A stretch of 53,047 nucleotides of DNA from Ruminococcaceae bacterium UBA7101 (GCA_002493325.1 DKYL01000008.1:1-53047); one strand, 5' to 3'; counted from the first letter of the stretch, positions 14,974 through 23,638 are shown. Translations and numbers: made by a program. Notes: a model not told the origin generated them from the letters alone.

Positions 14974-15835
14974 ATTTTGTAATGTTATCTGTTGTGATTA
15001 AGGTGACACCCTCAGCAACAAGCTTATCAAGTGTTCCTGTATCATCAATGGTCCACGCACCGACCTCTAAGCCTTTTTCGATGCACTTTTTAATCATACC
15101 CTTTTCAAAGTTCTCTGCCTTATTACCATTGAAATCAATACCGCAGTTATCAAGGGAGAGAGCAAGCTCAATATCCTCGTCGCTGATTTTCTGCGTCAAG
15201 AAATACACAGGAGCATCTGTAAGCGCTCTGATTTTTTCAAGATTTTCAAAGTGGAAGGAAATATATACAGCCTCCACGCCGTACTGCTGAACAAGGTCAA
15301 TGATTTCATCATAATGCTCGGTGTTATTCTTGCCCTTAAGCTCAATAACGGCAACCATACCATAATTCTTGCAGATTTTCAGATAATTCTCAAGCGAACA
15401 GAAACTGAGGTCAGGATAATTTTCAACATTGACACCATTATCAACTTTTTGCTCCATAAGCTCGTCGTACGTCTTTTTCTCAACAAATGCGGATTTATCC
15501 ATCATTCGGTATGTATGAGAATCGTGTGAAACAATCCAGACGCCGTCCTTTGTTCTGTAAATATCACATTCTGCACCCCAATAGCCGTGCTTGCCTGCCT
15601 CTTCAAAAGCAGGAGCAGTATTTTCGGGTGCAACACTTCTCATTCCCCTATGAGCAATTAGTGTGACATTCTGGTTTGTCTGGAGCACATCGTAATCTGC
15701 TGTTTTGCAGTATGCGTTCAGCGCATAGACACCGACAGCTACCACCAAAACAATCAGTGCCAGAAGAACAGATAAAACAATGACTATAGCCTTTTTCTTT
15801 TTAGACCACTTTTTCCCCTCGGCTGCATTACTCAT
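14972..15835 (-). CDS. Glycerophosphodiester phosphodiesterase, membrane-anchored
   Basis: A 287-residue protein with a lysine-rich N-terminus, one transmembrane segment (about 14-37) and an outside GDPD TIM-barrel. Catalytic motifs are AHRG (59-62), PENT (68-71), the metal-binding ECDIYRTKDGVWIVSHD segment (about 84-100) and VIELKGK near residue 163. It hydrolyses glycerophosphodiesters to glycerol-3-phosphate and an alcohol, here probably on the outer face of the membrane. GAGGAGGAAA lies before the ATG. The start follows directly on the stop of the nitroreductase-like gene with no spacer, so the two are one operon although their functions are not obviously related. Confidence 0.93.
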   Translation of the reverse strand: MSNAAEGKKWSKKKKAIVIVLSVLLALIVLVVAVGVYALNAYCKTADYDVLQTNQNVTLIAHRGMRSVAPENTAPAFEEAGKHGYWGAECDIYRTKDGVWIVSHDSHTYRMMDKSAFVEKKTYDELMEQKVDNGVNVENYPDLSFCSLENYLKICKNYGMVAVIELKGKNNTEHYDEIIDLVQQYGVEAVYISFHFENLEKIRALTDAPVYFLTQKISDEDIELALSLDNCGIDFNGNKAENFEKGMIKKCIEKGLEVGAWTIDDTGTLDKLVAEGVTLITTDNITK

Positions 15836-16606
15836 TTAATTTTCCTCCTCATTATTTTCCGGAAATTTGATAACCCTGCTGTCTTCAGTACAGAATCTTC
15901 CGTTGCTGTCCCATTCTCCCCTGACGCCCTTTGCCTTTGCACCAATGCAGAAATGAAGCTGAGCAACACCGAAGCTTATACTTTTATCACTGTACGGTTC
16001 ATCAACATAACCGGATATTACACCATTTTCATACTTAAAATGAACGGGTCTGCTGTTTGTAGCAGACGGAGCTTTTTCTACAAGCTTCATAGCATACTCA
16101 TAATAAGGGGGAAGCTTTTCATCGCAAACCTCAAACATTTTCTGATAAGGCTTATTCTGCTTATGGGTAATATTATACATTAATTTTTCTTTCCGGCTGA
16201 GCTTTGGCTTGACATTGCCGATAACAATTACACCGTAAAGTCTTGTTTCCTTAGGAATTTTAATCATTTCAAGGATTTTGTTTTCATTATAGGTGCCTGT
16301 TACCCAGCAGGTACCCAGCCCGTGATAGGCACATTCAAGCACAATCATTTCGCCGAAATAACCGGATTTAACACGCATTTTTTCAGAATCGTCACCACAG
16401 ACAGCAATCATTGAAAACCTGCCTGTGAAAATTGTGAAGGCAGGTGAGCCGTCATCAACAAACCTGAAATCAAGCCCTGCATTTTTATTAACAATATCAA
16501 CCAGATTTTTAATAACCGTCTTAGTTCCCTCATCAAGACCTACCGAACGGTATGTACGCCTTGAGCGGCGCATTTCTATGGCTTTGATATATTCATCATT
16601 GGTCAT
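15836..16606 (-). CDS. Nitroreductase-family protein (TM1586-like)
   Basis: A 256-residue flavin-fold protein. The N-terminal RRSRRTYRSVGL is the nitroreductase FMN-binding RRSxRxY motif. A second half-repeat contains KLVEKAPSATNSRP (about 171-184), matching the nitroreductase APSA-N-Q/R-P motif, and AYHGLGTCWVTG (94-105) is the family alpha-turn. The order of these elements fits the TM1586-type nitroreductase domain rather than a canonical homodimeric NfsB. The electron acceptor is unknown. AAGGAAG lies before the ATG. It is first in an operon with the GDPD gene, from a promoter that overlaps the 3' end of asnB. Confidence 0.85.
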   Translation of the reverse strand: MTNDEYIKAIEMRRSRRTYRSVGLDEGTKTVIKNLVDIVNKNAGLDFRFVDDGSPAFTIFTGRFSMIAVCGDDSEKMRVKSGYFGEMIVLECAYHGLGTCWVTGTYNENKILEMIKIPKETRLYGVIVIGNVKPKLSRKEKLMYNITHKQNKPYQKMFEVCDEKLPPYYEYAMKLVEKAPSATNSRPVHFKYENGVISGYVDEPYSDKSISFGVAQLHFCIGAKAKGVRGEWDSNGRFCTEDSRVIKFPENNEEEN

Positions 16607-16637
16607 ATTTTAACTTCCTTATTTTTTATATAATTTG

Positions 16638-16666
16638 ATTATACTATATTTATATGTCAAATTCAA
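16638..16666 (-). promoter_or_regulatory. Sigma-A promoter of nitroreductase-GDPD operon
   Basis: On the minus strand TTGAAT (16666-16661), a 17-base spacer and TATAAT (16643-16638), 31 bases before the start codon. The -35 box lies inside the last codons of asnB. Confidence 0.65.
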
Positions 16667-18473
16667 CATTGTAATTTTTAATCCATACATAAATCTGGAA
16701 AATATAGGCAAGCACCTGCGGCGCAGCCATTAGCTGACCATACCACGGTTCGGTTAAGCTGTCGGGATTTTCCATAAGATTAAGCACCGCTTTTTTATCA
16801 AGCATTTCACCAAGAGGACAGGTTTTGTCATTAAGTGCTGCCGCTGCGAGTTCGGATACAGCTTTAAGATAAACAGGATTATGGGTCTTCGGATAAGGAC
16901 TTTTTTTGCGCCATGCAATTTCCTCAGGCAAATCATTTTCAAAGGCTTTGCGCAGTATTCCCTTTTCTCTGCCGTCGAGTGCCTTAATTTCCCAAGGCAT
17001 ATTATACGCATATTCAACAAGCCTGTAATCGCAGAAGGGAACACGCACCTCAAGGGATGCCTCCATACTCATAACATCCTTGCGGTAAAGGAGAGTTTGC
17101 ATAAACCAGTTCAGATTGAGAATAAACATTTCCCGCATTCTTTTTTCAAGAGGGCTGTCACTGTCAAGAACGGAAACCTGCGACAAGGTGCTGTCATAGG
17201 CATTTTTAAGATATGTCTCACCCTTCGGTAAAAAGCCGTCTTTCAGTATACTGCGTCTTGCAGCCGTAGACCTTGACCAAGGGAAAACCTCTTCAAACAG
17301 AATTTCTTTTCTGTGGTACCAAGGATAACCGCCGAAAATTTCATCGGCACATTCGCCAGACAGGCAGACAGTAAAGTCCTTTTTTACCTCTTTACAGAAA
17401 AGGAGTAGTGAGGAATCCACATCTGCAAAGGCAGGTACACCCCTTGCTATTGCAGCCTCACCCAGCGCCTTAGCGACATCATTATTATCAAGCACCACAT
17501 TATGATGAACGGAACCGATATAATCACTGATTAAGCCGATATAATCACTGTCCTTGTTCGGCTGGAACAGGCTCTTTTTAAAATAAATATCATTATCAAC
17601 ATAATCCACAGAAAAGGTATTCAGCTGCTCTCCCCTGCCCTTATAATAATCGGAAGCAACCTTTGATATGATTGAGGAGTCAAGACCACCGCTTAAAAAG
17701 GTTGCCAGCGGAACATCGGAAACAAGCTGTCGTTCAATTGAGTCCTTAACAAGAGAATAAGTATGTTCTATTGCCTGCTCTCTGCTTTCCGTATTAACAG
17801 CTGCAGTTAATTTCCAGTATGAAGCAATCTCTGTTTTTCCGTTTTTCACTGTCATATAGCTGGCAGGAGGCAGCTCCTTGATATCCTTAAAAATTCCGTT
17901 GCCTATTGTCTTTGCTGGACCGAGCATAAAGATTTCATTCAGTCCCTGTTCATCAACCACAGGCTTAATGTCGGGCACGCACAGAAGCGTGCTTATTCTG
18001 CTGGCAAAGGCAAACTGCTTTTTCCTGTCTGAATAATAAAGGGGCTTTACACCGATTCTGTCACGGGCAATATAAAGACTTTTATCCTTTTCATTATAAA
18101 CAGCATAGGCAAAAATGCCATTGAGCTTTTTAACACTGCTTTCGCCCCATTTGTCAAAGGCTTTGAGAACAACCTCGGTATCACAATGGGTATCAAAGCT
18201 ATAGCCAAAGGATTTGAGCATATCCCTGACCTCGTCAGTATTATAAAGCTCACCGTTATAGACAATGATATAATTGCCAAAGCGCATCGGCTGAGCACCC
18301 TTTTCAACATCAATAACAGCAAGACGTCTGTGCATTAAAGCAACATCACGGTCAATGTATTCCCCTTTTCCGTCAGGTCCTCTCATTTTCAATGATGCAC
18401 TCATTTTTTCAATTACAGGCTTTTCAGCCCTTAAATCTATGGATGAAGATAAAATTCCTGCTATTCCGCACAT
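16650..18473 (-). CDS. asnB: Asparagine synthetase B (glutamine-hydrolysing)
   Basis: A 607-residue two-domain enzyme making asparagine from aspartate, glutamine and ATP. The class II glutaminase domain begins with the catalytic Cys2 (MCGIAGIL) and contains RGPDGKG (33-39), HRRLAVID (49-56) and YNGELYN (72-78). The C-terminal synthetase domain shows the ATP-pyrophosphatase loop LSGGLDSS near residue 264 and LSGECADEIFGGYPW near 370. Length is somewhat above E. coli AsnB (554), typical of Firmicutes homologues. The ribosome binding site is GAGGTGATT. It is a single gene, divergent from the XRE regulator at 18618; no clear promoter could be fixed in the 144-base gap. Confidence 0.95.
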   Translation of the reverse strand: MCGIAGILSSSIDLRAEKPVIEKMSASLKMRGPDGKGEYIDRDVALMHRRLAVIDVEKGAQPMRFGNYIIVYNGELYNTDEVRDMLKSFGYSFDTHCDTEVVLKAFDKWGESSVKKLNGIFAYAVYNEKDKSLYIARDRIGVKPLYYSDRKKQFAFASRISTLLCVPDIKPVVDEQGLNEIFMLGPAKTIGNGIFKDIKELPPASYMTVKNGKTEIASYWKLTAAVNTESREQAIEHTYSLVKDSIERQLVSDVPLATFLSGGLDSSIISKVASDYYKGRGEQLNTFSVDYVDNDIYFKKSLFQPNKDSDYIGLISDYIGSVHHNVVLDNNDVAKALGEAAIARGVPAFADVDSSLLLFCKEVKKDFTVCLSGECADEIFGGYPWYHRKEILFEEVFPWSRSTAARRSILKDGFLPKGETYLKNAYDSTLSQVSVLDSDSPLEKRMREMFILNLNWFMQTLLYRKDVMSMEASLEVRVPFCDYRLVEYAYNMPWEIKALDGREKGILRKAFENDLPEEIAWRKKSPYPKTHNPVYLKAVSELAAAALNDKTCPLGEMLDKKAVLNLMENPDSLTEPWYGQLMAAPQVLAYIFQIYVWIKNYNVEFDI

Positions 18474-18617
18474 ATATAAATCACCTCAGCTTACTATATG
18501 TATTTTGTGAGAAATAGTGACAAAAAATCAAAATGTTAACTTCAGTTGACAAAATTTCCATTGAAAATTGCTGGAAAGCAACTGTCTTATGTGGTATATT
18601 TGTGTTGAGGTGATAAG

Positions 18618-19358
18618 ATGACGTTAGGCAACAGACTATACGAAATGAGAAAGGAAAAGGGTCTGTCACAAGAAAAAACAGCAGAAGTGCTTGGCGTGAC
18701 AAGACAGACCATATCAAAATGGGAAACAGATCAGTCAACACCTGATTTTGATAAGATACTGCCTTTGTGTGCGCTTTACGGTATAAGCACCGAGGAGCTT
18801 CTCACAGGGAAAAAGCAGGACAATTATACTGAGGAACAGGTCAGCAGTGACAATAACAGTGCAGACAGCAATGAATATAATTATGATAACAGATATGATT
18901 ATTCCAACAATACTGTACAAAACGACAGCAATAATAATGAAATAAATGAAAAATCAGCAAACGGAAGAAAAAGATTTGCAACACTTACATCAATAGCGGT
19001 TTGTATGTATATACTTTCAATAGTACCGCTTATAATTTTTGACGGAAGCACTGCATCTACTGCCGCATTTTTTGTTATCATCGCACTTGCTACAATGCTC
19101 ATCGTTTTCGGTGCACTGTCAAAGCCGAAAAGACACGGCAATGACGATTTTGAAAATGTTATGACAAGCCAGAAAAAAATATATAAGCAGATAACAGGTA
19201 TTCTGTCAGGCATTACGCTTTGCTTTTATCTTGGAATCAGCTTTTTAACAGGCAGATGGGATATGACCTGGATTATATGGATCATTTACGGTATAGTATG
19301 CAAAATTGTAGATTTGGCATTAACACTTAAGGAGAGTGGTAAAGATGGAGAAAAATAA
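18618..19358 (+). CDS. XRE-family membrane-associated transcriptional regulator
   Basis: A 246-residue protein with an N-terminal Cro/CI helix-turn-helix (residues 5-60, GLSQEKTAEVLGVTRQTISKWE), an Asn/Asp-rich linker (about 70-115) and four hydrophobic segments (about 125-145, 150-170, 195-212, 215-235). This layout fits membrane-tethered XRE regulators of Firmicutes that respond to envelope conditions. GAGGTG precedes the ATG. Its last 14 bases overlap the DUF4097 gene, so the pair is translationally coupled and probably forms one regulatory unit. A small inverted repeat, TTGCT-GGAA-AGCAA, about 45 bases upstream may be its operator (weak). Confidence 0.88.
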   Translation: MTLGNRLYEMRKEKGLSQEKTAEVLGVTRQTISKWETDQSTPDFDKILPLCALYGISTEELLTGKKQDNYTEEQVSSDNNSADSNEYNYDNRYDYSNNTVQNDSNNNEINEKSANGRKRFATLTSIAVCMYILSIVPLIIFDGSTASTAAFFVIIALATMLIVFGALSKPKRHGNDDFENVMTSQKKIYKQITGILSGITLCFYLGISFLTGRWDMTWIIWIIYGIVCKIVDLALTLKESGKDGEK

Positions 19359-20091
19359 CAAAGGCTTGCTTATTACATTGATTGTTCTGCTCAGTATCAT
19401 TGCCCTGCTGCTTTCAGGCATATTTACATTTGCTTTAATATCAGGAACACATTCAATCAGCGCATTTATTCCTAAAAAGACGCAGACAATTTTTGACCAG
19501 AGCTATAATGCAGAGGAAATAAAGAACATTACCATTGACAGTGACGCAGGCGACATAACAATAAAAAACAGCAATGACGGAAAAATCAGGCTCACAGCCA
19601 ACGGAATAAACAGTGACCGCTTTGATGCGGAGGCTGACGGGAACACCCTGAAAATATCAAGCTCAAAGCTCGATAAAATGAACCTTTTCGGCTTGGCTCA
19701 GCGATCTATCGGTCCTGATATTGTAATTTACGTTCCGACGGTTATGGACTCAGTCAGCATAACCTCAAATATGGGTAATGTTGAAATAGAAAATGAGCTT
19801 GTTACCAGTCTTACAGTCAATAATGATATGGGCAATATAGAGGCTGAAAAGCTTGGCGGCTCATTCGACCTGAACACCAATATGGGTAATATTGAGATTG
19901 AAAGAATAAACATCACTGCAAATTCAAATGCCACAACCAATATGGGTGACATTGATATTGAAAGAACAAATGAAGTAAATATCTATGCAAAAACCTCTAT
20001 GGGCGACAGTGATGTCAAAGACAACACACCGACTGCTTCTGTTATGCTAACCGCTGAAACAGATATGGGTAGTATAGATATAAATGATTAA
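19345..20091 (+). CDS. DUF4097-family membrane-anchored beta-helix protein
   Basis: A 248-residue protein with an N-terminal transmembrane helix (about 8-32) and an extracellular beta-strand repeat domain. Six near-repeats of the form (x)MG(N/D)(I/V/S)(E/D) (SNMGNVEIE, NDMGNIEAE, TNMGNIEIE, TNMGDIDIE, TSMGDSDVK, TDMGSIDIN) recur every 18-22 residues from residue 140, consistent with the right-handed beta-helix of DUF4097. The start is the ATG at 19345, 10 bases after GGAG; a GTG at 19336 is too close to that site. It is coupled to the upstream XRE regulator. Known family members sit in envelope-stress loci, but no specific function is assigned. Confidence 0.85.
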   Translation: MEKNNKGLLITLIVLLSIIALLLSGIFTFALISGTHSISAFIPKKTQTIFDQSYNAEEIKNITIDSDAGDITIKNSNDGKIRLTANGINSDRFDAEADGNTLKISSSKLDKMNLFGLAQRSIGPDIVIYVPTVMDSVSITSNMGNVEIENELVTSLTVNNDMGNIEAEKLGGSFDLNTNMGNIEIERINITANSNATTNMGDIDIERTNEVNIYAKTSMGDSDVKDNTPTASVMLTAETDMGSIDIND

Positions 20092-20107
20092 ATAATATGT
20101 ACTCTAT

Positions 20108-20145
20108 AACCGCAGAATGGCAATTGCTTTTCTGCGGTTGTTGGT
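20108..20145 (+). terminator. Intrinsic terminator after DUF4097 gene
   Basis: AACCGCAGAA (20108-20117) pairs with TTCTGCGGTT (20130-20139) over a 12-base loop, followed by GTTGGTTT, a weak T tract. Confidence 0.6.
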
Positions 20146-20202
20146 TTATAATTTACTTGGATTATTCTAAAATCAGAAATTTGTAATGAAGGAAAAAGTT
20201 AA

Positions 20203-20514
20203 ATGAAAATCATAACAGTGTGCGGAAGTTTAAAATTCAAAGAGGAAATTATGCAGATTACAGAAAAAATGGCATTACAAGGAAACTGTATGCTGAGCAT
20301 TACATATCCAACAAAGACTGGTAAAGATGCATATACCAATGAAGAAAAAGAAATCCTCGGTAAAATGCATAAAGAAAAAATCAGAATATCAGATGCCATT
20401 TTAGTTGTTAATATAAACAATTTTATCGGCAGCAGCACCAAAAATGAAATAGAATTTGCAAAAGCATTAAACAAAGAAATCATTTACTATACAGATATTG
20501 TGAATTATTCTTAA
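20203..20514 (+). CDS. Small Rossmann-like nucleotide-binding protein (deoxyribosyltransferase-like)
   Basis: A 103-residue protein with GAAGG 10 bases before the ATG. It has a beta-alpha fold starting MKIITVCGSLKF (CGS turn after strand 1), a central KMHKEKIRISDAILVVN (helix then strand with Asp-Ala) and SSTKNEIEFAKALNKEIIYY, matching the nucleoside 2-deoxyribosyltransferase-like/DUF4406 pattern where a Glu (here in KNEIEFA) follows a Ser/Thr-rich turn. At this size it is a minimal single-domain member; real enzymes are about 150 residues. Catalysis is uncertain. It appears monocistronic, with no strong promoter evident and no obvious terminator before the next unit. Confidence 0.7.
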   Translation: MKIITVCGSLKFKEEIMQITEKMALQGNCMLSITYPTKTGKDAYTNEEKEILGKMHKEKIRISDAILVVNINNFIGSSTKNEIEFAKALNKEIIYYTDIVNYS

Positions 20515-20595
20515 TAAAAAATTCAGCATACATATACAAAAAACATTTGTCTATTTTAACTAAATTATTGCCAATATTTTTTACACCGCCTTTTA

Positions 20596-20628
20596 TTGAA
20601 AAAAGTGCCGTACTATTGTAAAATAGTA
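20596..20628 (+). promoter_or_regulatory. Sigma-A promoter with inverted repeat over the -10 region
   Basis: TTGAAA (20596-20601), a 17-base spacer and TAAAAT (20619-20624). A perfect inverted repeat TACTATT-GTAA-AATAGTA (20611-20628) covers the -10 box and could be an operator or a chance AT-rich palindrome. Confidence 0.6.
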
Positions 20629-20658
20629 GAATAAGATAGGAAAGGCAGTGAGAACAAT

Positions 20659-21303
20659 ATGGATAAACCTGTTTACACAATAACTTCACACCGTGACGAA
20701 AGGGTATTCATTCACGCAATGCCGGGTCACTTCATCTCGGCATCAAACCATATTAATTATTACATAGGCACATCGGATATAAAGCACAACCACGATGTTT
20801 CTGTTGATGCTGCGATGCTGCTTGCACAGTATTACAATGAAAGAAGCATTAAGGTTGACACGGTTCTGTGCCTTTATGAAACACAGGCACTGGGAGCATA
20901 CCTTGCGCACGAGCTTTCAAGACCAAATATGCTTAATCCGAATCCAGAAAACAAGGTTTACGTGCTTGGCTCGGAATACGACTCAGCAGGCAATCTGATT
21001 TTCCGTGATAATTTAAAGAAGCTTATCAGCTCAAAGGATGTTGTTATTTTAATTTCCTGTATCACCAGCGGCAAAACTGTTGAAAGAGCTGTTGAAAGTA
21101 TTTCATACTACGGCGGCAGAGTAGTTGGTATTTCATCCGTTTTCTCTGCTATTGATAAGGTTGAGGGCATGGAGATTAACACTATATTTAACAAAGACGA
21201 TGTACCCGGCTATGCAGCATACACCCCCCATAGCTGCCCGCACTGTGCCGCAGGTGAGAAGGTGGATGCGATAGCTAACGGCTACGGATATTCCCTGCTT
21301 TAA
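20659..21303 (+). CDS. Phosphoribosyltransferase-like protein lacking the PRPP acidic pair
   Basis: A 214-residue protein resembling orotate phosphoribosyltransferase-type folds: an N-terminal segment, a flexible-loop region (about 60-95) and a PRPP-like loop near residue 131-143, VVILISCITSGKT. In active type I PRTases this loop carries two adjacent acidic residues (DD or ED); here they are replaced by non-acidic residues (ILISC), so catalysis or PRPP binding may be altered or lost. A C-terminal HSCPHC motif (about 190-195) could bind Zn. A role as regulator, like PurR-type PRTase proteins, is possible. It ends 57 bases before the T-box leader's transcript start and has its own promoter. Confidence 0.75.
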   Translation: MDKPVYTITSHRDERVFIHAMPGHFISASNHINYYIGTSDIKHNHDVSVDAAMLLAQYYNERSIKVDTVLCLYETQALGAYLAHELSRPNMLNPNPENKVYVLGSEYDSAGNLIFRDNLKKLISSKDVVILISCITSGKTVERAVESISYYGGRVVGISSVFSAIDKVEGMEINTIFNKDDVPGYAAYTPHSCPHCAAGEKVDAIANGYGYSLL

Positions 21304-21310
21304 TTCGCTC

Positions 21311-21338
21311 TTGACAAATATTTTTTATTTGCTATAAT
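21311..21338 (+). promoter_or_regulatory. Sigma-A promoter of the leu operon
   Basis: A perfect TTGACA (21311-21316), a 16-base spacer and a perfect TATAAT (21333-21338), placing +1 near 21345 at the 5' end of the T-box leader. Confidence 0.85.
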
Positions 21339-21344
21339 ATTTAT

Positions 21345-21625
21345 ACAACTTAATAGTACCCAATTAAAGGCAATGAAGCAGAAAAAGACCTTACTAATTT
21401 CGTTTCAGAGAGTTGACGGCAGGTGAAAGTCAATACAGGTTATTAGGTGCATAGCTCTCTGCAGAGCCGCTGTTTTGAATAGAAATCAATAGGAACAGCC
21501 GTGTTGTTACGTTATAAACAAAGGCATTGATGGATGCTAAAGGGCAATTTATTTGCTGAAATAGGGTGGTACCACGTATAATAATTACGTCCCTATACAT
21601 TACTGTATAGGGGCTTGTTTTTTGT
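21345..21625 (+). promoter_or_regulatory. T-box leader (tRNA-sensing riboswitch), probably leucine-specific
   Basis: The conserved T-box AGGGTGGTACCACG lies at 21563-21576. The terminator CCCTATAC (21591-21598) / GTATAGGG (21605-21612) is followed by a T-rich run to about 21623. Stem I shows the distal AGAGAG...GGTGAAAG loop elements (about 21406-21429). The specifier loop lies around 21449-21460, where a CUC (leucine) triplet can be read at 21455-21457 or 21457-21459. Uncharged tRNA would pair with the TGG bulge and stabilise the antiterminator, turning on leuA. The 357-base gap before leuA is fully explained by this element and its promoter. Confidence 0.93.
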
Positions 21626-21660
21626 TCCTATGCATCGCAAAATGAAAGGAGATTTTTATT

Positions 21661-23397
21661 ATGAAAAAAGGGTATGAAAAATACGTTGGCTTCAAGCCGA
21701 TTAACATTCCGGACCGTACCTGGCCCGACAAAACCATCACCAAGGCACCCGTCTGGTGTTCGGTTGATATGCGTGACGGCAATCAGTCACTGGTTGACCC
21801 CATGAACCTGCAGGAAAAGCTTGAGCTTTTCTCAACCTTAGTTGAAATCGGTGTTAAGGAAATTGAGGTTGGATTCCCTTCCGCCAGCGAAACAGAATAC
21901 GAAATTTTAAGAACACTGATTGACGGCGGTTACATTCCTGACGATGTTACAATTCAGGTGCTTGTACAGGCAAGACCGCACCTTATCAAAAAGACCTTTG
22001 AGGCTATCAAGGGTGCAAAGAATGTAATTGTGCATTTTTACAATTCCACATCAACACTGCAGAGAAAGGTTGTTTTTAAAACCGATATGCAGGGTGTAAT
22101 TGATATTGCCGTCAAGGGTGCAAAGTTTATCTATGAACTGACCGAGGAGCAGAAAAAAGCGAATCCCGAAACAAATATCCGCTTTGAATACAGTCCTGAA
22201 AGCTTCACAGGCACAGAGATGGACAACGCTGTTGAAATCTGCCGTCAGGTTATGGAGGCGCTTCATATCACGAAGGAAAATCCGATTATTCTCAACCTGC
22301 CGTCAACGGTTGAAGGCTCAACACCAAACGGCTATGCAGACCAGATTGAATACTTCTGCCGTCATCTGCCAAACCGTGATGCAGCAATTATTTCACTGCA
22401 CCCCCACAATGACAGAGGCACAGGCGTTGCTGCTGCCGAGCTTGCACTGCTTGCAGGTGCTGACCGTATTGAGGGCACACTCTTCGGCAACGGTGAAAGA
22501 ACAGGCAATGTGGACTTAGTTACACTTGCACTTAATATGTGGACACAGGGTGTTGACCCTGAGCTTGATTTCCACAACATCAATAAAATCAAAGAAATAT
22601 ATGAGAGAACAACAAAAATGACTGTTCCCCCACGTCACCCATATGCAGGCGAGCTTGTTTTCACTGCATTCTCAGGCTCACACCAGGATGCTATCAACAA
22701 GGGCAAAATGTATATGGAGGAAAGCGGAACGGAGCTTTGGGAGGTTCCCTATCTTCCTATCGACCCAGCCGACGTAGGCAGAGAATACGAGCCGATTATC
22801 CGTATCAACTCACAGAGCGGAAAGGGCGGCACGGCATATATCCTTGCAAATGATTACGGCATCAAAATGCCGAAGGCTATGCACCCTGAATTCGGTGCAG
22901 TAGTACAGAAGGCTTGTGATGAAAAGGGCAAGGAGCTCCACAACGATGAAATCTTTGACCTGTTCCAGAAAGAATACAGAAATGTATGCGGTCCTTACAG
23001 ACTGCTGAATTACAAAATCAGTGAAGAGAAAAACGAGGCTGATTATATGACCTCCGTTCACTTTACAGGCGAGATTAAGTATAAGGACAATGAGCCTGTA
23101 AAGATTGAGGGCGTAGGCTCAGGACCTATCGGTGCATTCTGCCAGGCTATGAACAAAATCGGTCTTACAGGCTATGAATTTGTTGATTACAGCGAACACG
23201 CAATTGCAGTAGGCTCCGACTCAAAGGCAATCAGCTATATTCACCTTAAAAATCCGCAGGGCAAGGATGTTTTCGGTATCGGTGTAAGCCACAACATCAG
23301 CTATGCGTCAATGAAGGGCATTATCTGTGCTATCAACCGTGATCAAGAAGATACAATGCGTGATGACACAATGCCGGGCATTTTTGATGTTTGCTGA
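21661..23397 (+). CDS. leuA: 2-Isopropylmalate synthase (LeuA2 form)
   Basis: A 578-residue enzyme condensing acetyl-CoA and 2-oxoisovalerate, the first step of leucine synthesis. The DRE-TIM barrel starts at WCSVDMRDGNQSL (about 33-45), with metal-binding HPHNDRGTG near residue 245 and GNGERTGNVDL near 280. The C-terminal regulatory domain (about 440-578) gives leucine feedback inhibition. The N-terminal GYEKYVGFKPINIPDRTWPD extension marks the long LeuA2 type rather than the enteric form. AAAGGAG lies before the ATG. Expression is governed by the upstream T-box. It is followed by a small membrane gene and leuB; leuC and leuD are not in the window. Confidence 0.96.
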   Translation: MKKGYEKYVGFKPINIPDRTWPDKTITKAPVWCSVDMRDGNQSLVDPMNLQEKLELFSTLVEIGVKEIEVGFPSASETEYEILRTLIDGGYIPDDVTIQVLVQARPHLIKKTFEAIKGAKNVIVHFYNSTSTLQRKVVFKTDMQGVIDIAVKGAKFIYELTEEQKKANPETNIRFEYSPESFTGTEMDNAVEICRQVMEALHITKENPIILNLPSTVEGSTPNGYADQIEYFCRHLPNRDAAIISLHPHNDRGTGVAAAELALLAGADRIEGTLFGNGERTGNVDLVTLALNMWTQGVDPELDFHNINKIKEIYERTTKMTVPPRHPYAGELVFTAFSGSHQDAINKGKMYMEESGTELWEVPYLPIDPADVGREYEPIIRINSQSGKGGTAYILANDYGIKMPKAMHPEFGAVVQKACDEKGKELHNDEIFDLFQKEYRNVCGPYRLLNYKISEEKNEADYMTSVHFTGEIKYKDNEPVKIEGVGSGPIGAFCQAMNKIGLTGYEFVDYSEHAIAVGSDSKAISYIHLKNPQGKDVFGIGVSHNISYASMKGIICAINRDQEDTMRDDTMPGIFDVC

Positions 23398-23413
23398 TTT
23401 AAGGAGGCTTATC

Positions 23414-23626
23414 TTGGAAAATATTTCTATTTTAGTATCGGCACTTTCAATAATTGTCGGAATAATTCTGTTTTTTGCTTTAGTTAACCTTATAAAACTA
23501 ATCAAAACCAACAGCAACAAAACAGTAGAAAGCATTTCGGACAAATTAAATAAAAATTTGACTGCCGTTACTGTTTTAACTGTTTTTGCAGTAATATTAT
23601 GTGCTGTAAACATTTTCATAAAATAA
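23414..23626 (+). CDS. Small two-span membrane protein between leuA and leuB (TTG start)
   Basis: A 70-residue protein with a canonical AAGGAGG ribosome binding site 6 bases before a TTG start at 23414. The longer reading frame from 23327 overlaps leuA and is rejected. Residues 3-27 (ISILVSALSIIVGIILFFALV) and 47-69 (LTAVTVLTVFAVILCAVNIFI) are hydrophobic, joined by a Lys/Asn-rich loop. No known family is recognised. It lies 16 bases after leuA and 12 bases before leuB, so it is inside the T-box-controlled transcript. Its role in the pathway, for example as a transporter accessory, is unknown. Confidence 0.75.
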   Translation: MENISILVSALSIIVGIILFFALVNLIKLIKTNSNKTVESISDKLNKNLTAVTVLTVFAVILCAVNIFIK

Positions 23627-23638
23627 TCGGAGGATGCT

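Noticed and set aside
23327..23413. Longer start for the small leu-operon membrane protein
   Set aside because: It overlaps leuA coding sequence and lacks a ribosome binding site; the TTG at 23414 has a perfect one.
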